Source: Deltaproteobacteria bacterium (GTDB taxonomy: Bacteria; Desulfobacterota; Desulfomonilia; UBA1062). Taken from it: a DNA stretch of 64,000 nt. Made by a program: the position numbers and the translations under genes. Under the pieces are notes generated by a model. That model saw only the letters and a list, made by a program, of their open reading frames with translations. It had not been told where the DNA came from and did no database searches. The stretch spans positions 95,396 through 159,395 of the forward strand of contig WFSG01000041.1 of NCBI GenBank assembly GCA_015486075.1, read 5' to 3'. Positions 48,393-57,434 of this stretch are shown piece by piece (position 1 is the first letter of the stretch; each line of letters begins with the position of its first letter).

Positions 48393-49462
48393 TTATTCCA
48401 GCCCTGTCTCAGTATTAAAGCCAATAGGGATATCGACGATGTCTTTGTTAGTGAACGGTTCCCTGATCCCTTTCCTAGCTAGGCCGTATACAATGTCATT
48501 TATACCCAGCAAGTAATCCTTTTTATACTTTTCCCTAAGCGCTAGGACTTTCTTGTACATAGAACGGGCATAATCTCTAGCGCCCTAAAGGTCATATGCC
48601 TGGCCAAGGAGAAGATATGTGAGTGCCTTTTTGCTTGCTTTGTCTTTCCATCTGTCTTAGCACCGTCAAACGCCATGAAATGTCCACCTATGACTATACC
48701 TTCTTCGTTCATGGCAGAATTGCACTTTATTAATCCTGCGCTAGATATCTTTACGTAGGAATGTTCATCTTTTGGTTCATAGAATACAATGGTTTGATGC
48801 TTAGCCCATCGCCCCTGGCCACTGTAGTCTGTGTTACGGCCAAATACGAGATCTCCGTTGGACGTAGCAGGGCCAGATACAGCAAGACTTGAACACCCAT
48901 CAGATAAACCAAGTTCAGTAAGCTTCTTCTTGATTATTACAGGCATCATGGCCATTGTAAGATCGGATTTAAAGTTGGCCCTAAAGACGGTCTTGTAGTC
49001 TAGGCCGCATCCATCGGCTATTCCCCTTAGCTCCTCGAGATATTCTCTCGGTGTATTTCTCTCTATGGATGCGTAGATCTTAAAATCCAGATACTTTAGA
49101 AACAGCTTTCTTATCCACCATGGTTTATCCCTATACAAAGGATTGTGGGATACTGGGTCAGAGAAGACAGGTACAACACCTTTTAAGATATCATGTTTTA
49201 AGAGTCTTCCGTGCTCATAACCCATTACATAAGGTGTACCTTTCAGGCGCAGGATTATATTTCCTGCTTTTCTCTCCATGCGGGCGTCACCAAATATGTA
49301 CACTCCACCCTTTTTATGGACATGCATTGTTTTGAGTTTTTCCAAGACATTTCTACTAGGGAGGTATCTGTATCCAGAACTTAAGCTTTTTGAGTCTAAA
49401 TAGAGATACCTGGCTCCAGCAAGTACTGATAGTATAATAATTATCTTAAGGAATTTTTTTAA
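48393..49462 (-). pseudogene. C45-type autoproteolytic acyltransferase/hydrolase, frameshifted and start-less
   Basis: The ORF track gives 49345-48542 (267 residues). It has the core of the C45 family, with YVMGYEHGRLLKHDI, the nucleophile region LSDGCSSLAV and GDLVFGRNTDYSG. Near 48575 the frame ends at MPVLCTRKS, but the next frame continues as RDYARSMYKKVLALREKYKK to a stop at 48393, which is the typical mark of a one-base slip. Upstream, an in-frame signal-like segment (FLKIIIILSVLAGARYL) runs back to 49462, where SD-like AAGGTG faces TTA instead of a start codon. Together they suggest a gene that lost both its start and its frame. Confidence 0.6.
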
Positions 49463-49526
49463 TCGTTACACCTTGCCTTTCTGTTTTTAAATATCTTAGA
49501 TTTTTAGCATGGTTACCATCACAGTC

Positions 49527-49557
49527 AACATGGTTTAAACTGTTAACAAACCATGTT
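49527..49557. repeat. 10-bp perfect inverted repeat (AACATGGTTT/AAACCATGTT)
   Basis: The arms are separated by 11 bases containing GTTAAC. It is upstream of the C45 pseudogene and just downstream of the SCP2-like gene, so it could be a bidirectional terminator or an operator. No long T-tract follows on either strand. The 49463-49670 gap holds nothing else I recognise. Confidence 0.45.
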
Positions 49558-49670
49558 CTAGGGTTATCTTACTTGATTCTTGCATGCGCAAGTAAAACAG
49601 CATACAACCCCTATCACTCAAGCAGATAATCTGAGAGTGTATGTCCATTAAAATTGTTCGAACTTATGAG

Positions 49671-50123
49671 TTATTTTCGTTTTTTATCTTTTGTAATAAT
49701 AAGATCCTTATAGCCCATCTCTTCCAGTATTACTGGAAACATCTTGAAAGCAGGCCTTACTACCGGGAGAAGTTTAAGCATGGCAGTGATCTTGCCGCCT
49801 TGCTTTATTTTTCCCTTGGTTACCCCTGCTATGGGGTTTTCAAAACCATGCCAGAAACTGTGTGAGAAATCAGCGGTCTGCTTGGACCACACATCTTCCT
49901 TAAGGTCGCAAGGACCCAGGTAATAAGTACCGTAATACCCGGGTTTTGAGGGGGGATTCTTAAGGTCAATTGTAATTTCGCAGTCAGGATCCGTATAGAT
50001 AAACTTGATGATTATGTTGGCCTTGGCCATCTTTGGCCCTATCTTGGGATCAGTAAGTATCCTATCAAGAAAGTATCTATAGATCTCGTAAAGGTGATCA
50101 GCATCCCTGTAATAACGTCCCAT
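49671..50123 (-). CDS. SCP2-type lipid- or sterol-binding domain protein
   Basis: About 150 residues. It resembles SCP2 domains: an early helix (LYEIYRYFLDRILTD), then ITIDLKNPP strands, an aromatic stretch (PGYYGTYYLG) and a Gly-Lys-rich turn (GKIKQGGKITAML). Such domains bind hydrophobic acyl or sterol ligands. The start is ATG 50123 with perfect AAGGAGG; the ORF track start at 50204 is inside the upstream dehydrogenase. It is the last gene of the PadR-headed run and suggests a bulky hydrophobic substrate. Confidence 0.65.
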   Translation of the reverse strand: MGRYYRDADHLYEIYRYFLDRILTDPKIGPKMAKANIIIKFIYTDPDCEITIDLKNPPSKPGYYGTYYLGPCDLKEDVWSKQTADFSHSFWHGFENPIAGVTKGKIKQGGKITAMLKLLPVVRPAFKMFPVILEEMGYKDLIITKDKKRK

Positions 50124-50172
50124 CTTATACCTCCTTAAGTTGATTCTATTTAAACCCTTGAGATTTATATTT

Positions 50173-51336
50173 TTAATCTTTACGCTGGTTAAAACGCCTG
50201 CCAAATATAAGGCTCGCTATGGTGATCCTCAACATCTGCATGGTGCCTCCAGCTGTCCTCCATGCCCTTCCATCGCGAAGCATCCTCTCAACCGGAAACT
50301 CCTTTGAATACCCATAACCGCCAAACACCTCCATAGCACGGTTAGTAACATCCATTACCATCTCGTTGGCAAAGCACTTTGCAATTGCAGACTCGTAGAT
50401 GGAAGGCAGCCCCTGACCTGCACCAGTGGCAGCCCGGTAGACGAGTAGCCTTGCTGCATCCAGGTTCATTGCCATGTCCACGATCATGAACTGTATGGCC
50501 TGGAATTCGCATATGGGACGCCCAAAGGCCTGGCGCTCCTGGGCGTATGCCTTTGCCTCTTCTAGAGCACCGCCTGCAACACCAAGGCACATGGCGGCAT
50601 TACCACAGCGCTCGATATCAAAGGTCAGCATCAGGTTTTTGAAATCACCAGGTTTCACCACCACGTTCTCCTTTGGTATATGTACATCCTCGAAGATAAG
50701 GTCACAGGAAGGCATGCCACGGAGTCCCATGTATTCCTCCTGCTTTCCGAAGCTGAACCCGGGCATGCCTTTCTCAACAATGATAGCGCCTATGCCCTTG
50801 TATCCAGGGATGTTTCCGAATCTTACGTAAACCAAGTAATGGCTTGCCTCTCCTCCACCAGTGATAAATGCTTTTCTGCCATTAAGGATGTAATGATCGC
50901 CATCTTCTTTTACATTCGTGGATAGGGCAGTGAGGTCAGAACCTGCCCCGGGCTCAGTCATGCAGACTGAGACACTGTACTCACCCTTGCATACACCAGG
51001 TATGATGCCACTCTTTTGCTTTTCAGTTCCAAAGAGATCAATAACTTTTATTGGTCCTACATTTGATTCGAACACAGGGCCAGCGATCATGGGGCTGAAC
51101 TTTGCAAGTTCTTCAATTGCAAGTACGGCATCTATGGCTGGCCTGCCCCCTCCACCGTATTCGGTAGATAGTGTCATGCCAAGTAGGCCCATATCCCCAT
51201 ATTTCTTCATGAGGTGTCTAGGAAACTTCCCGGTCGCATCGATATTGGAAGCAAGTTCTTTGAAATTTTCCCTCTTGGCCATTGTTCTTAAGGTGTTGAT
51301 GAGCATCTGCTGCTCTTCACTAAGACTGAAATCCAT
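50173..51336 (-). CDS. acyl-CoA dehydrogenase with atypical active-site position
   Basis: A 387-residue flavoprotein: CMTEPGAGSDLTAL, RKAFITGGGEASHYLV, QERQAFGRPICEFQ and FGGYGYSKEFPVERMLRD are all ACAD signatures. The segment that in short-chain enzymes reads YEGT reads AGGT here (RTAGGTMQML), so the usual catalytic Glu is absent; isovaleryl-CoA and long-chain types place the base elsewhere, so the enzyme may still be active. It lies in the PadR catabolic run between the PrpD-like and SCP2-like genes. Confidence 0.9.
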   Translation of the reverse strand: MDFSLSEEQQMLINTLRTMAKRENFKELASNIDATGKFPRHLMKKYGDMGLLGMTLSTEYGGGGRPAIDAVLAIEELAKFSPMIAGPVFESNVGPIKVIDLFGTEKQKSGIIPGVCKGEYSVSVCMTEPGAGSDLTALSTNVKEDGDHYILNGRKAFITGGGEASHYLVYVRFGNIPGYKGIGAIIVEKGMPGFSFGKQEEYMGLRGMPSCDLIFEDVHIPKENVVVKPGDFKNLMLTFDIERCGNAAMCLGVAGGALEEAKAYAQERQAFGRPICEFQAIQFMIVDMAMNLDAARLLVYRAATGAGQGLPSIYESAIAKCFANEMVMDVTNRAMEVFGGYGYSKEFPVERMLRDGRAWRTAGGTMQMLRITIASLIFGRRFNQRKD

Positions 51337-51359
51337 GGTAACTCCTCTCCTGTTTTGGT

Positions 51360-52727
51360 CTAGATGATTCTTGTTAATTCTTTTATGTTCTCAACATTAT
51401 CCAGATCCATGGTCATGTCGATTATTTCTGCTACTTTTCCTTTATCCCTTGAGCCTGAGAAGATCACAACCTTGTCTGATATGTCCTTTTCATCCATGGG
51501 GTACCTTGGGTCCCCCTTTGGTATATTGATCTGTCTTTCAAGCTTTCTTCCTCCTTTTAGATGTATCTCCACCCGGGTTGCTGTAAAATCAGGATACATA
51601 CCGTTAAGCTCGTCATCCATGCTTACCTTTACCCTCATGGAAAGATCTAGTATGGAAGGATCCATTATTCTGTCTTTATGCAACTGTCTTGGTCCTAGCT
51701 CCCTATCCATTAGGCAGGCTGATACACAGTACGGTATGGAAAACTGGGCAGAGACAAAGGTATCTTTTTCTCTGATACCCTTTCCTACGGCTATAACTGC
51801 GATTCCATACGTAAGCACATCGATATTTTCTATCTCTTCGATCTCAAAAGATTCACTATTTAGGATTTCCAGGGTTGCCTGTATGGCACCGTGCGTATGG
51901 CGGCATGCAGTGTATGGCTTAAAGTAAACGTCCATGATGGAAAATTGCTTACCTAGCTCTTCATGTATCTTGTCTAGTTTTGTTTCCATTTTTGTTGTTA
52001 TCTGTGTAAAACCGCCATTTAGTGGTGACCCTTCGAGCACATAGGGTTCTCCTGTGATACCCAGGGTGGCAAGATCAGCAGCAGTAATACCGGCCTTTGC
52101 TGCTTGGCCACCCTGTATTATCTTTACTGTATATCCACCCATGAGTTGCTCTGCCATGGATATGGGAAGGATGTACCCGGCAATACCAAGTGAGTTTAGC
52201 ATACCGTCGGTTCCCATGCCTTTGAGCTTAGATACAGCAGCAGCAGCCCCAAAGGTGCCGCATGTCCCTGTGGGAAGGAATCCAGAGAGCGTATGTCCTG
52301 GGTGCACGGCCTGGGCCACCCTGTTTGCAGCCTCGTAGCCTGCTATTATTCCCTCTATCACGTCCTTCCCACCTAGCCCCATGTCCTCGGCCACGGCAAG
52401 GGTGGCTGGAATTACTGCAACACCTGGATGGTTACCACCAAATCGAAGGCCATCCTGCGCTTCTATGGCCTCTGCTGCAGTACCGTTTATGAATGCAGCA
52501 TCTTGCACGCCTGTAGAGAATCCCCAGCCCAAGGCAGTAGCCCTCTCAGGTTCACCAAGGGAATGTATGTAACCTGCAATGGACTTGAGAGGGTCCAACA
52601 CTGAAGATCCATAGACATTTGCTATAAAGTCAAGCACACAGAGCTTGGCCTTGTGTATAACCTCGGGTGGTAGCTCATCTATTGACACGTTTGCACATGT
52701 ATCTGCTAGCATCCTTGTATACTCCAT
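51360..52727 (-). CDS. MmgE/PrpD family dehydratase-like protein
   Basis: A 455-residue MmgE/PrpD protein: GVAVIPATLAVAEDMG, AIEAQDGLRFGGNHPGV and YFKPYTACRHTHGAI with the conserved Cys-Arg-His. Known members are 2-methylcitrate dehydratase and cis-aconitate decarboxylase; many are uncharacterised. In this operon it may dehydrate or isomerise an intermediate of the CoA-activated acid. Its ribosome site is GGGGGG before ATG 52727. Confidence 0.82.
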   Translation of the reverse strand: MEYTRMLADTCANVSIDELPPEVIHKAKLCVLDFIANVYGSSVLDPLKSIAGYIHSLGEPERATALGWGFSTGVQDAAFINGTAAEAIEAQDGLRFGGNHPGVAVIPATLAVAEDMGLGGKDVIEGIIAGYEAANRVAQAVHPGHTLSGFLPTGTCGTFGAAAAVSKLKGMGTDGMLNSLGIAGYILPISMAEQLMGGYTVKIIQGGQAAKAGITAADLATLGITGEPYVLEGSPLNGGFTQITTKMETKLDKIHEELGKQFSIMDVYFKPYTACRHTHGAIQATLEILNSESFEIEEIENIDVLTYGIAVIAVGKGIREKDTFVSAQFSIPYCVSACLMDRELGPRQLHKDRIMDPSILDLSMRVKVSMDDELNGMYPDFTATRVEIHLKGGRKLERQINIPKGDPRYPMDEKDISDKVVIFSGSRDKGKVAEIIDMTMDLDNVENIKELTRII

Positions 52728-52775
52728 TCAATCCCCCCTGACCAGTAGTCCTGCTGGATTATGCCTTGCTCAGCC

Positions 52776-52872
52776 CGACCTACGTTTTAGTTCCCAGCTT
52801 CCAACAAAAACTTTAAAACATAAACCTTGTACCTTATGCCTTCCGCCTTGTGCCTTATACCCTATACCTTAT
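52776..52872. repeat. degenerate CCTTGTACC/CCTTATACC-type repeat block, copy 1
   Basis: Several partial copies of a roughly 9-10 base unit (CTTGTACCTTATGCCTT, TTGTGCCTTATACC) fill the gap between the PrpD and CoA-transferase genes. No gene or terminator is seen. On the transcribed minus strand they read AAGGTATAAGGCACAAGG. Confidence 0.6.
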
Positions 52873-53673
52873 TTACACATATCCTCTTGACTCGTAGATC
52901 CTTATCATCCTTAGGGGGTCAAGTATCTCGCGTAGGACCTTGAGTTCTTCTTCGCGCGGAGGTTCTGTCTCATGCACATCGTCTGCAACTCTCAATTCCC
53001 ATGGTGTAAGGCTTATTATCTCATCAACAGAGGTGTCAGGGTGGTAGGTGGCCAGGTATGCCTCTTTTGTATCCTTATCAAACCTCATTACTGCCTTGTT
53101 AGTGATAATAACATGTGGGCCTGTATTGTCGGGTAGACCCCATTTCTCCCTTGAGCCAGGGCCATCTATGTACCCGGGTGTTGTTATGAAGTCCACGTGT
53201 TCAGCTAGCCTTTTCTTGTTATGGAGGGCTATTATGAGTACTTTCTTTGCCAGTGAACCAATGGGATTTGCGCCGCCACTACCTGGGAGACGACTCTTGG
53301 GCTTGTTGTAATCACCTATAACTGTGGTATTGATGTTTCCAAACTTGTCTACCTGGCTTCCTGATAAGAATCCCACGTCGACCCATCCTGCTTGTAAAAA
53401 CATTCCCATTATATCCACTAGCCCACCTATCATGGCAGCTCCGGGGTTGAGGCAGGGGTCACCAACCGATAGGGCAGGTCTCCTTGGCCGTGCATCGATT
53501 ACACCTGACTCTTGCATTAAGGTTGCATTTGGTGCATGTGTGTATTTTGCTATGTTGGCTGCCATGGTTGGAAAACCCGTACCAACGATTACTATGTCGC
53601 CGTCCTTTATTTCCCTTGACCCGCAGCATGCCATTAGTTCGGGCTTTATATAGTCGTCCGGGTGCCTGTGCAT
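52873..53673 (-). CDS. class I CoA-transferase beta subunit (glutaconate CoA-transferase type)
   Basis: A 266-residue subunit. The catalytic Glu is in ATLMQESGVIDARP (E55, matching Glu54 of glutaconate CoA-transferase). Nearby GGLVDIMGMFLQAGWVD and INTTVIGDYN are family-typical. It moves CoA from a donor such as acetyl-CoA to a carboxylic acid. It has AGGAGGTATACC before ATG 53673 and follows its alpha partner by 27 bp. Confidence 0.87.
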   Translation of the reverse strand: MHRHPDDYIKPELMACCGSREIKDGDIVIVGTGFPTMAANIAKYTHAPNATLMQESGVIDARPRRPALSVGDPCLNPGAAMIGGLVDIMGMFLQAGWVDVGFLSGSQVDKFGNINTTVIGDYNKPKSRLPGSGGANPIGSLAKKVLIIALHNKKRLAEHVDFITTPGYIDGPGSREKWGLPDNTGPHVIITNKAVMRFDKDTKEAYLATYHPDTSVDEIISLTPWELRVADDVHETEPPREEELKVLREILDPLRMIRIYESRGYV

Positions 53674-53700
53674 GGTATACCTCCTATAGCTTGTAAATGT

Positions 53701-54636
53701 TCAATACTCGTAGCTCACAGGGTATCCGTAGCCGAACCTCGCCTGAAGCTCTTTAAACCTGGAATATCCAAAGCTCTGTATGTAATGCTGTATGTAGGCT
53801 GTCCTGTCTTCAATATCAAAGACCCATTCTTTCAAGAAGTCATTAAATCCCTCGACTGTGTTCGATGCTTTCTGGTACAGGGCGCCAAAGGCAAAGTCTA
53901 CATCGTAGAAGCCTGGTGTATAGCCTGGATGGGCGCCATAGGGTTCCTCGACAACGGCTACTACCTTGAAAGACGGTACAATGGTCCTTGATGGGTCCCT
54001 ACCAATTGTCTCCCTATCCACGATTCTCTCGCAGCTCACGATGACCTTTTTTGCAGCATTGGCGCCTACCTTGCAGTCCCCTCCAATGCCCCATATCTGG
54101 GCATTACCATCTTCATCTGCCTGCTGGACATGTATTATTGCCACGTCAGGATTTAAGGCAGGTACGAGTAATGTGGGCTTGCCATCAAAGGGTGAATCTA
54201 TGAGCTTGTACTTGTTCTCACCCATGAAGGCCTTAACGTTCAGCAAGTCAGTACCTAGCATGTCTTTTACCGGTACGAAAGGCATTCCCATGGAGCCTGC
54301 TAGTAGCATCATTGGTAGAGAGAGGTTTGTGTATTCCTCCACCTCTATCCTGCGGGGTATTCCCTTTTCAATGGAGCGTCTGTAACAACGTCCAAGCCCG
54401 TATACCCCGAGTGATAGGAACGTGCTTATGAATCGTCTCACAACACCGGCTCCTATCATAATGTCAAAGTCGTCGGCAGCATTGCTTCTTGTTATGGTCA
54501 GGTCCTTCTTTTTCTGCCTTATGATCTCGTGAATGGCAGCAAACGGAGTTCTGCATATGTAGCCGCCTATGAATACTAGGTCTTCATCATTTACATGGCT
54601 GGCTATGGCCTGTTTCATGGTTACGACCTTCCCCAT
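53701..54636 (-). CDS. class I CoA-transferase alpha subunit
   Basis: A 311-residue partner of the beta subunit: MKQAIASHVNDEDLVFIGGY, TRSNAADDFDIMIGAGVV and VKDMLGTDLLNVKAFM. The subunit pair acts on a dicarboxylic or hydroxy acid in family members; the true substrate is unknown. GGGGAGG ribosome site. First gene after a 365-bp repeat-filled gap downstream of the glycyl-radical gene. Confidence 0.85.
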   Translation of the reverse strand: MGKVVTMKQAIASHVNDEDLVFIGGYICRTPFAAIHEIIRQKKKDLTITRSNAADDFDIMIGAGVVRRFISTFLSLGVYGLGRCYRRSIEKGIPRRIEVEEYTNLSLPMMLLAGSMGMPFVPVKDMLGTDLLNVKAFMGENKYKLIDSPFDGKPTLLVPALNPDVAIIHVQQADEDGNAQIWGIGGDCKVGANAAKKVIVSCERIVDRETIGRDPSRTIVPSFKVVAVVEEPYGAHPGYTPGFYDVDFAFGALYQKASNTVEGFNDFLKEWVFDIEDRTAYIQHYIQSFGYSRFKELQARFGYGYPVSYEY

Positions 54637-55001
54637 CTTTAACCTCCCCTGTTGTCAGTTTCAAAAGTATCTCGTAAGGACATCTTTGTTTTCGAGGGTA
54701 TTATCCATGTCCTGACCTATTCAACCCTGTACCTTGTGCCTCTCTTTTAAACTCTGTATCTTTGTTCCTTTTCTTTCTCCCATTACCTAGTACCCAACCC
54801 GCGGACTATGAACTTATCCACTGTCCGTAGTGTGTTGTAAGGACCTGTGCCTTTTCTCCTTGTCTTTTACCCTAAACCTTAAACCTTATACCCTGTACCT
54901 TTTACCTTATACCCGTCTTTTATTACCCGATGCCGAGGGTCCTGCTCCTGTGTTTTAAAACTAATAGCCCTGATAGCTCTAATAGCTGATAACCTTCACA
55001 A
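54637..55001. repeat. degenerate CCTTATACC-type repeat block, copy 2
   Basis: Much of this 365-bp gap is made of short, imperfect repeats such as ACCTTATACCCTGTACC and CCTTAAACCTTATACCC, especially 54700-54960. No gene is seen. The composition contrasts with neighbouring coding sequence. It separates the glycyl-radical gene from the CoA-transferase genes. Confidence 0.65.
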
Positions 55002-57383
55002 TCATAGTTCATACTCGGTCCTGCTTATGATCTCGTCCTGGGCTGTCTCACTCAGGCCAGTAAACAGGGCGGAATATCCACTGATTCTTACTACCAGGTC
55101 CTTGTACTTCTCTGGCCTTATCTTGGCGTCCTTCAGTGTCTCGGGCTCTATTATGTTAAATTGGACCTGGATACCCCCTTTCTTGAAATAGGTATCTATA
55201 AGGGCCTTGAATTTATCTTCATTGATACGCTTGCCATTAAACCTCATGTTCAGGTTGGCGCCGTTGTATACCCGCGTAAGTGGTAACTTGGTGATTGAGT
55301 TCATTACAGCGGTTGGCCCGTTTAGTTCATTACCTGTAGTGGGGCTGAGGCCGTTTCCCAGGACATCCCCTGAATAACGCCCATCAGGGGTTGCCCCTGT
55401 GAAGGAGCCAAAGGCAATGTGAAAGCCAACAGAGAATACACCTGGCCAGAATGCACCGCCCCGAAAGTTCCTGTATTTCTGCAGCTCGTCGCAGAAGTGG
55501 TTTAGGACCCTCGCTGCCATGTCATCCACTTCATCGATGTCGTTTCCATACTTGGGGATCTTGTTCAGGAAATAGGCCCGCTTGTCTTCGGCATCCATCC
55601 AGTCATTGGCTAACCATTCAGTGAGATCCTCTATGGATACTGATCTATCGTCAAATACAGCCTTTCTAACTGCAAAGAGACTGTCTGCCACGTTTGCAAA
55701 GCCTATGAACTGAACGCCGGTTGAGTTGTATAGGGCACCACCCTTGGTCAGATCCATGCCCTTTTCCAGGGGGCCTTCTATCATGGCCGATGCAAAGGGG
55801 GATGGAACCCTCTCTGCAATAGCCTTGTCCAGGCAGGCCATTCCCCTTACCATCTGGTTTATAAAGTGTGATAGCTGGGTATCATATGCGTTCCAGACAT
55901 CCTCGAATGATTTAAAGGACGCAGGGTCTCCGGTCTCCAGGCCCGATACATAGCCAAAGATATTATCCACGCCGTTACTGAGTGCCAGTTCCACGCATTT
56001 TATGCCGTTTAATTGCACAGCAAATGTTGAACCAAATGTCTTGCCCTGGGCATTTGGTTCCAGGCAACCAACAACACCGTAGTCCCTGGCATCTTCGAGC
56101 GTTAGCCCAGCTTTCATCAAGGTCTTGATAATGGTATCGTCATTGAAGAAATGCATGACCACCCCGTCCTTTGCATACCTTGCTGCTCTCACGAAGAAGT
56201 CTTCTGGTGCCTTGGAAGATAGCCTGACCCCAAAGTTCGGTTGCACAGTACGTATGTCAGCATAGGCATCAAGACCTATGTAACTGAGTTCATTGGTCGC
56301 ATCCTCGCCGTCTTTGCCGAGACCTCCCACGGTTACATTCTGGGTTGTCTTGCCCTCTGTTCCTTCCCCGCCAGGGCTGAAGACCTCTTCCAGTACATTC
56401 CATATCTCGTTGGTCTTTATGAAGAGTAGAGATAATAGCTCCCTTGCCTTGTCCTGGGTAATTCTGCCTGCCTCGATGTCTGCCCTGTAGAAAGGATATA
56501 ATACCTGGTCAATGCGACCCAGCGAAATGGAGTTCCCCCCTGACTCTATCTGGGCAATCAGGTGTATGAAGTAAAGGCTCTGGACTGCCTCGTGAAAGGT
56601 CTGCGCCGGGTATTCAGGAACACGGTAACATACCTGAGCTATGGTCCTGAGCTCTTCTGCTCGAACAGGATCCTTTTCCTTTCTAGCCATGGTCTCTGCA
56701 AGCGCAGCATAACGACGAGCAAACCTTATGGCTGCCTTGAGGGAGCGTACGACTGCGTCGTAAAAGAGGCCCTTTTCTCCTGACTGCTCTCCTGGTGCTA
56801 GGGCATTGTAGAGATCTTCAGTCTCCTTGATGATTCCCTTTAGACCCGATGATAGTACCTTCGGGTGGTTCATGGTAAAATGGCCGATGCCGTATGTAAT
56901 CTCTAACATCATGGTAAAGATGTACTTATCCATGTCCTCTGCCACGTCAGGGGGCAGGGTATCGTACAACAGGTCTTCGACTGTCTTTCCATTCCAGAAC
57001 GGCAAGATCTCTTCCCTTAATTCCTGTTTTTCTTCCTCTGTGATGAGTGCCCTCTGCACGATCCTCTTCTCAAAGGTATCCAGGTCTCCCTTTATCCACT
57101 CTGACTTGTTCTCTGGGAATAATGGTGCACCTTTCAGCTTCTTTGTCCTGCAGCCGACTATGAGTTCATCGTCCCTTATGGTAACAGTGATGTTGTCAAG
57201 GATATTCTCTAAAGCCAGGCTCATGCGTGTCAATGGATGCTTGTCCCAGTTCTGGGACATGGACTGAGTGAGGTAGCGTGCCCTCTCTATGCAGACCTCC
57301 TGGGGTGCACCTATTATACGTTCTCTTAACCTCCAGACACGCGAGTTAGGAGATTCTTTAATGGATTTTTCTCTTGCCAACAT
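55002..57383 (-). CDS. glycyl-radical enzyme of the GCxEP (dehydratase/lyase-like) group
   Basis: About 793 residues, the normal size for PFL-type glycyl-radical enzymes. The thiyl Cys and general-base Glu are in VVGCLEPN (C440 with this start), unlike pyruvate formate-lyase, which has a Cys pair; the GCxEP form is typical of glycerol, diol, choline and hydroxyproline eliminating or C-N/C-S cleaving enzymes. The radical Gly is in RISGYSALF near the end (G769). ATG 57383 follows AGGAGG; the ORF track start is eight codons earlier. The activating radical-SAM enzyme is not in the window. Its neighbours suggest it opens or dehydrates a substrate that is then CoA-activated. Confidence 0.85.
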   Translation of the reverse strand: MLAREKSIKESPNSRVWRLRERIIGAPQEVCIERARYLTQSMSQNWDKHPLTRMSLALENILDNITVTIRDDELIVGCRTKKLKGAPLFPENKSEWIKGDLDTFEKRIVQRALITEEEKQELREEILPFWNGKTVEDLLYDTLPPDVAEDMDKYIFTMMLEITYGIGHFTMNHPKVLSSGLKGIIKETEDLYNALAPGEQSGEKGLFYDAVVRSLKAAIRFARRYAALAETMARKEKDPVRAEELRTIAQVCYRVPEYPAQTFHEAVQSLYFIHLIAQIESGGNSISLGRIDQVLYPFYRADIEAGRITQDKARELLSLLFIKTNEIWNVLEEVFSPGGEGTEGKTTQNVTVGGLGKDGEDATNELSYIGLDAYADIRTVQPNFGVRLSSKAPEDFFVRAARYAKDGVVMHFFNDDTIIKTLMKAGLTLEDARDYGVVGCLEPNAQGKTFGSTFAVQLNGIKCVELALSNGVDNIFGYVSGLETGDPASFKSFEDVWNAYDTQLSHFINQMVRGMACLDKAIAERVPSPFASAMIEGPLEKGMDLTKGGALYNSTGVQFIGFANVADSLFAVRKAVFDDRSVSIEDLTEWLANDWMDAEDKRAYFLNKIPKYGNDIDEVDDMAARVLNHFCDELQKYRNFRGGAFWPGVFSVGFHIAFGSFTGATPDGRYSGDVLGNGLSPTTGNELNGPTAVMNSITKLPLTRVYNGANLNMRFNGKRINEDKFKALIDTYFKKGGIQVQFNIIEPETLKDAKIRPEKYKDLVVRISGYSALFTGLSETAQDEIISRTEYEL

Positions 57384-57434
57384 TACTTTACCTCCTTTTA
57401 CCTGCAATATTGACTAGGTAGCCTCAAATGTTTG

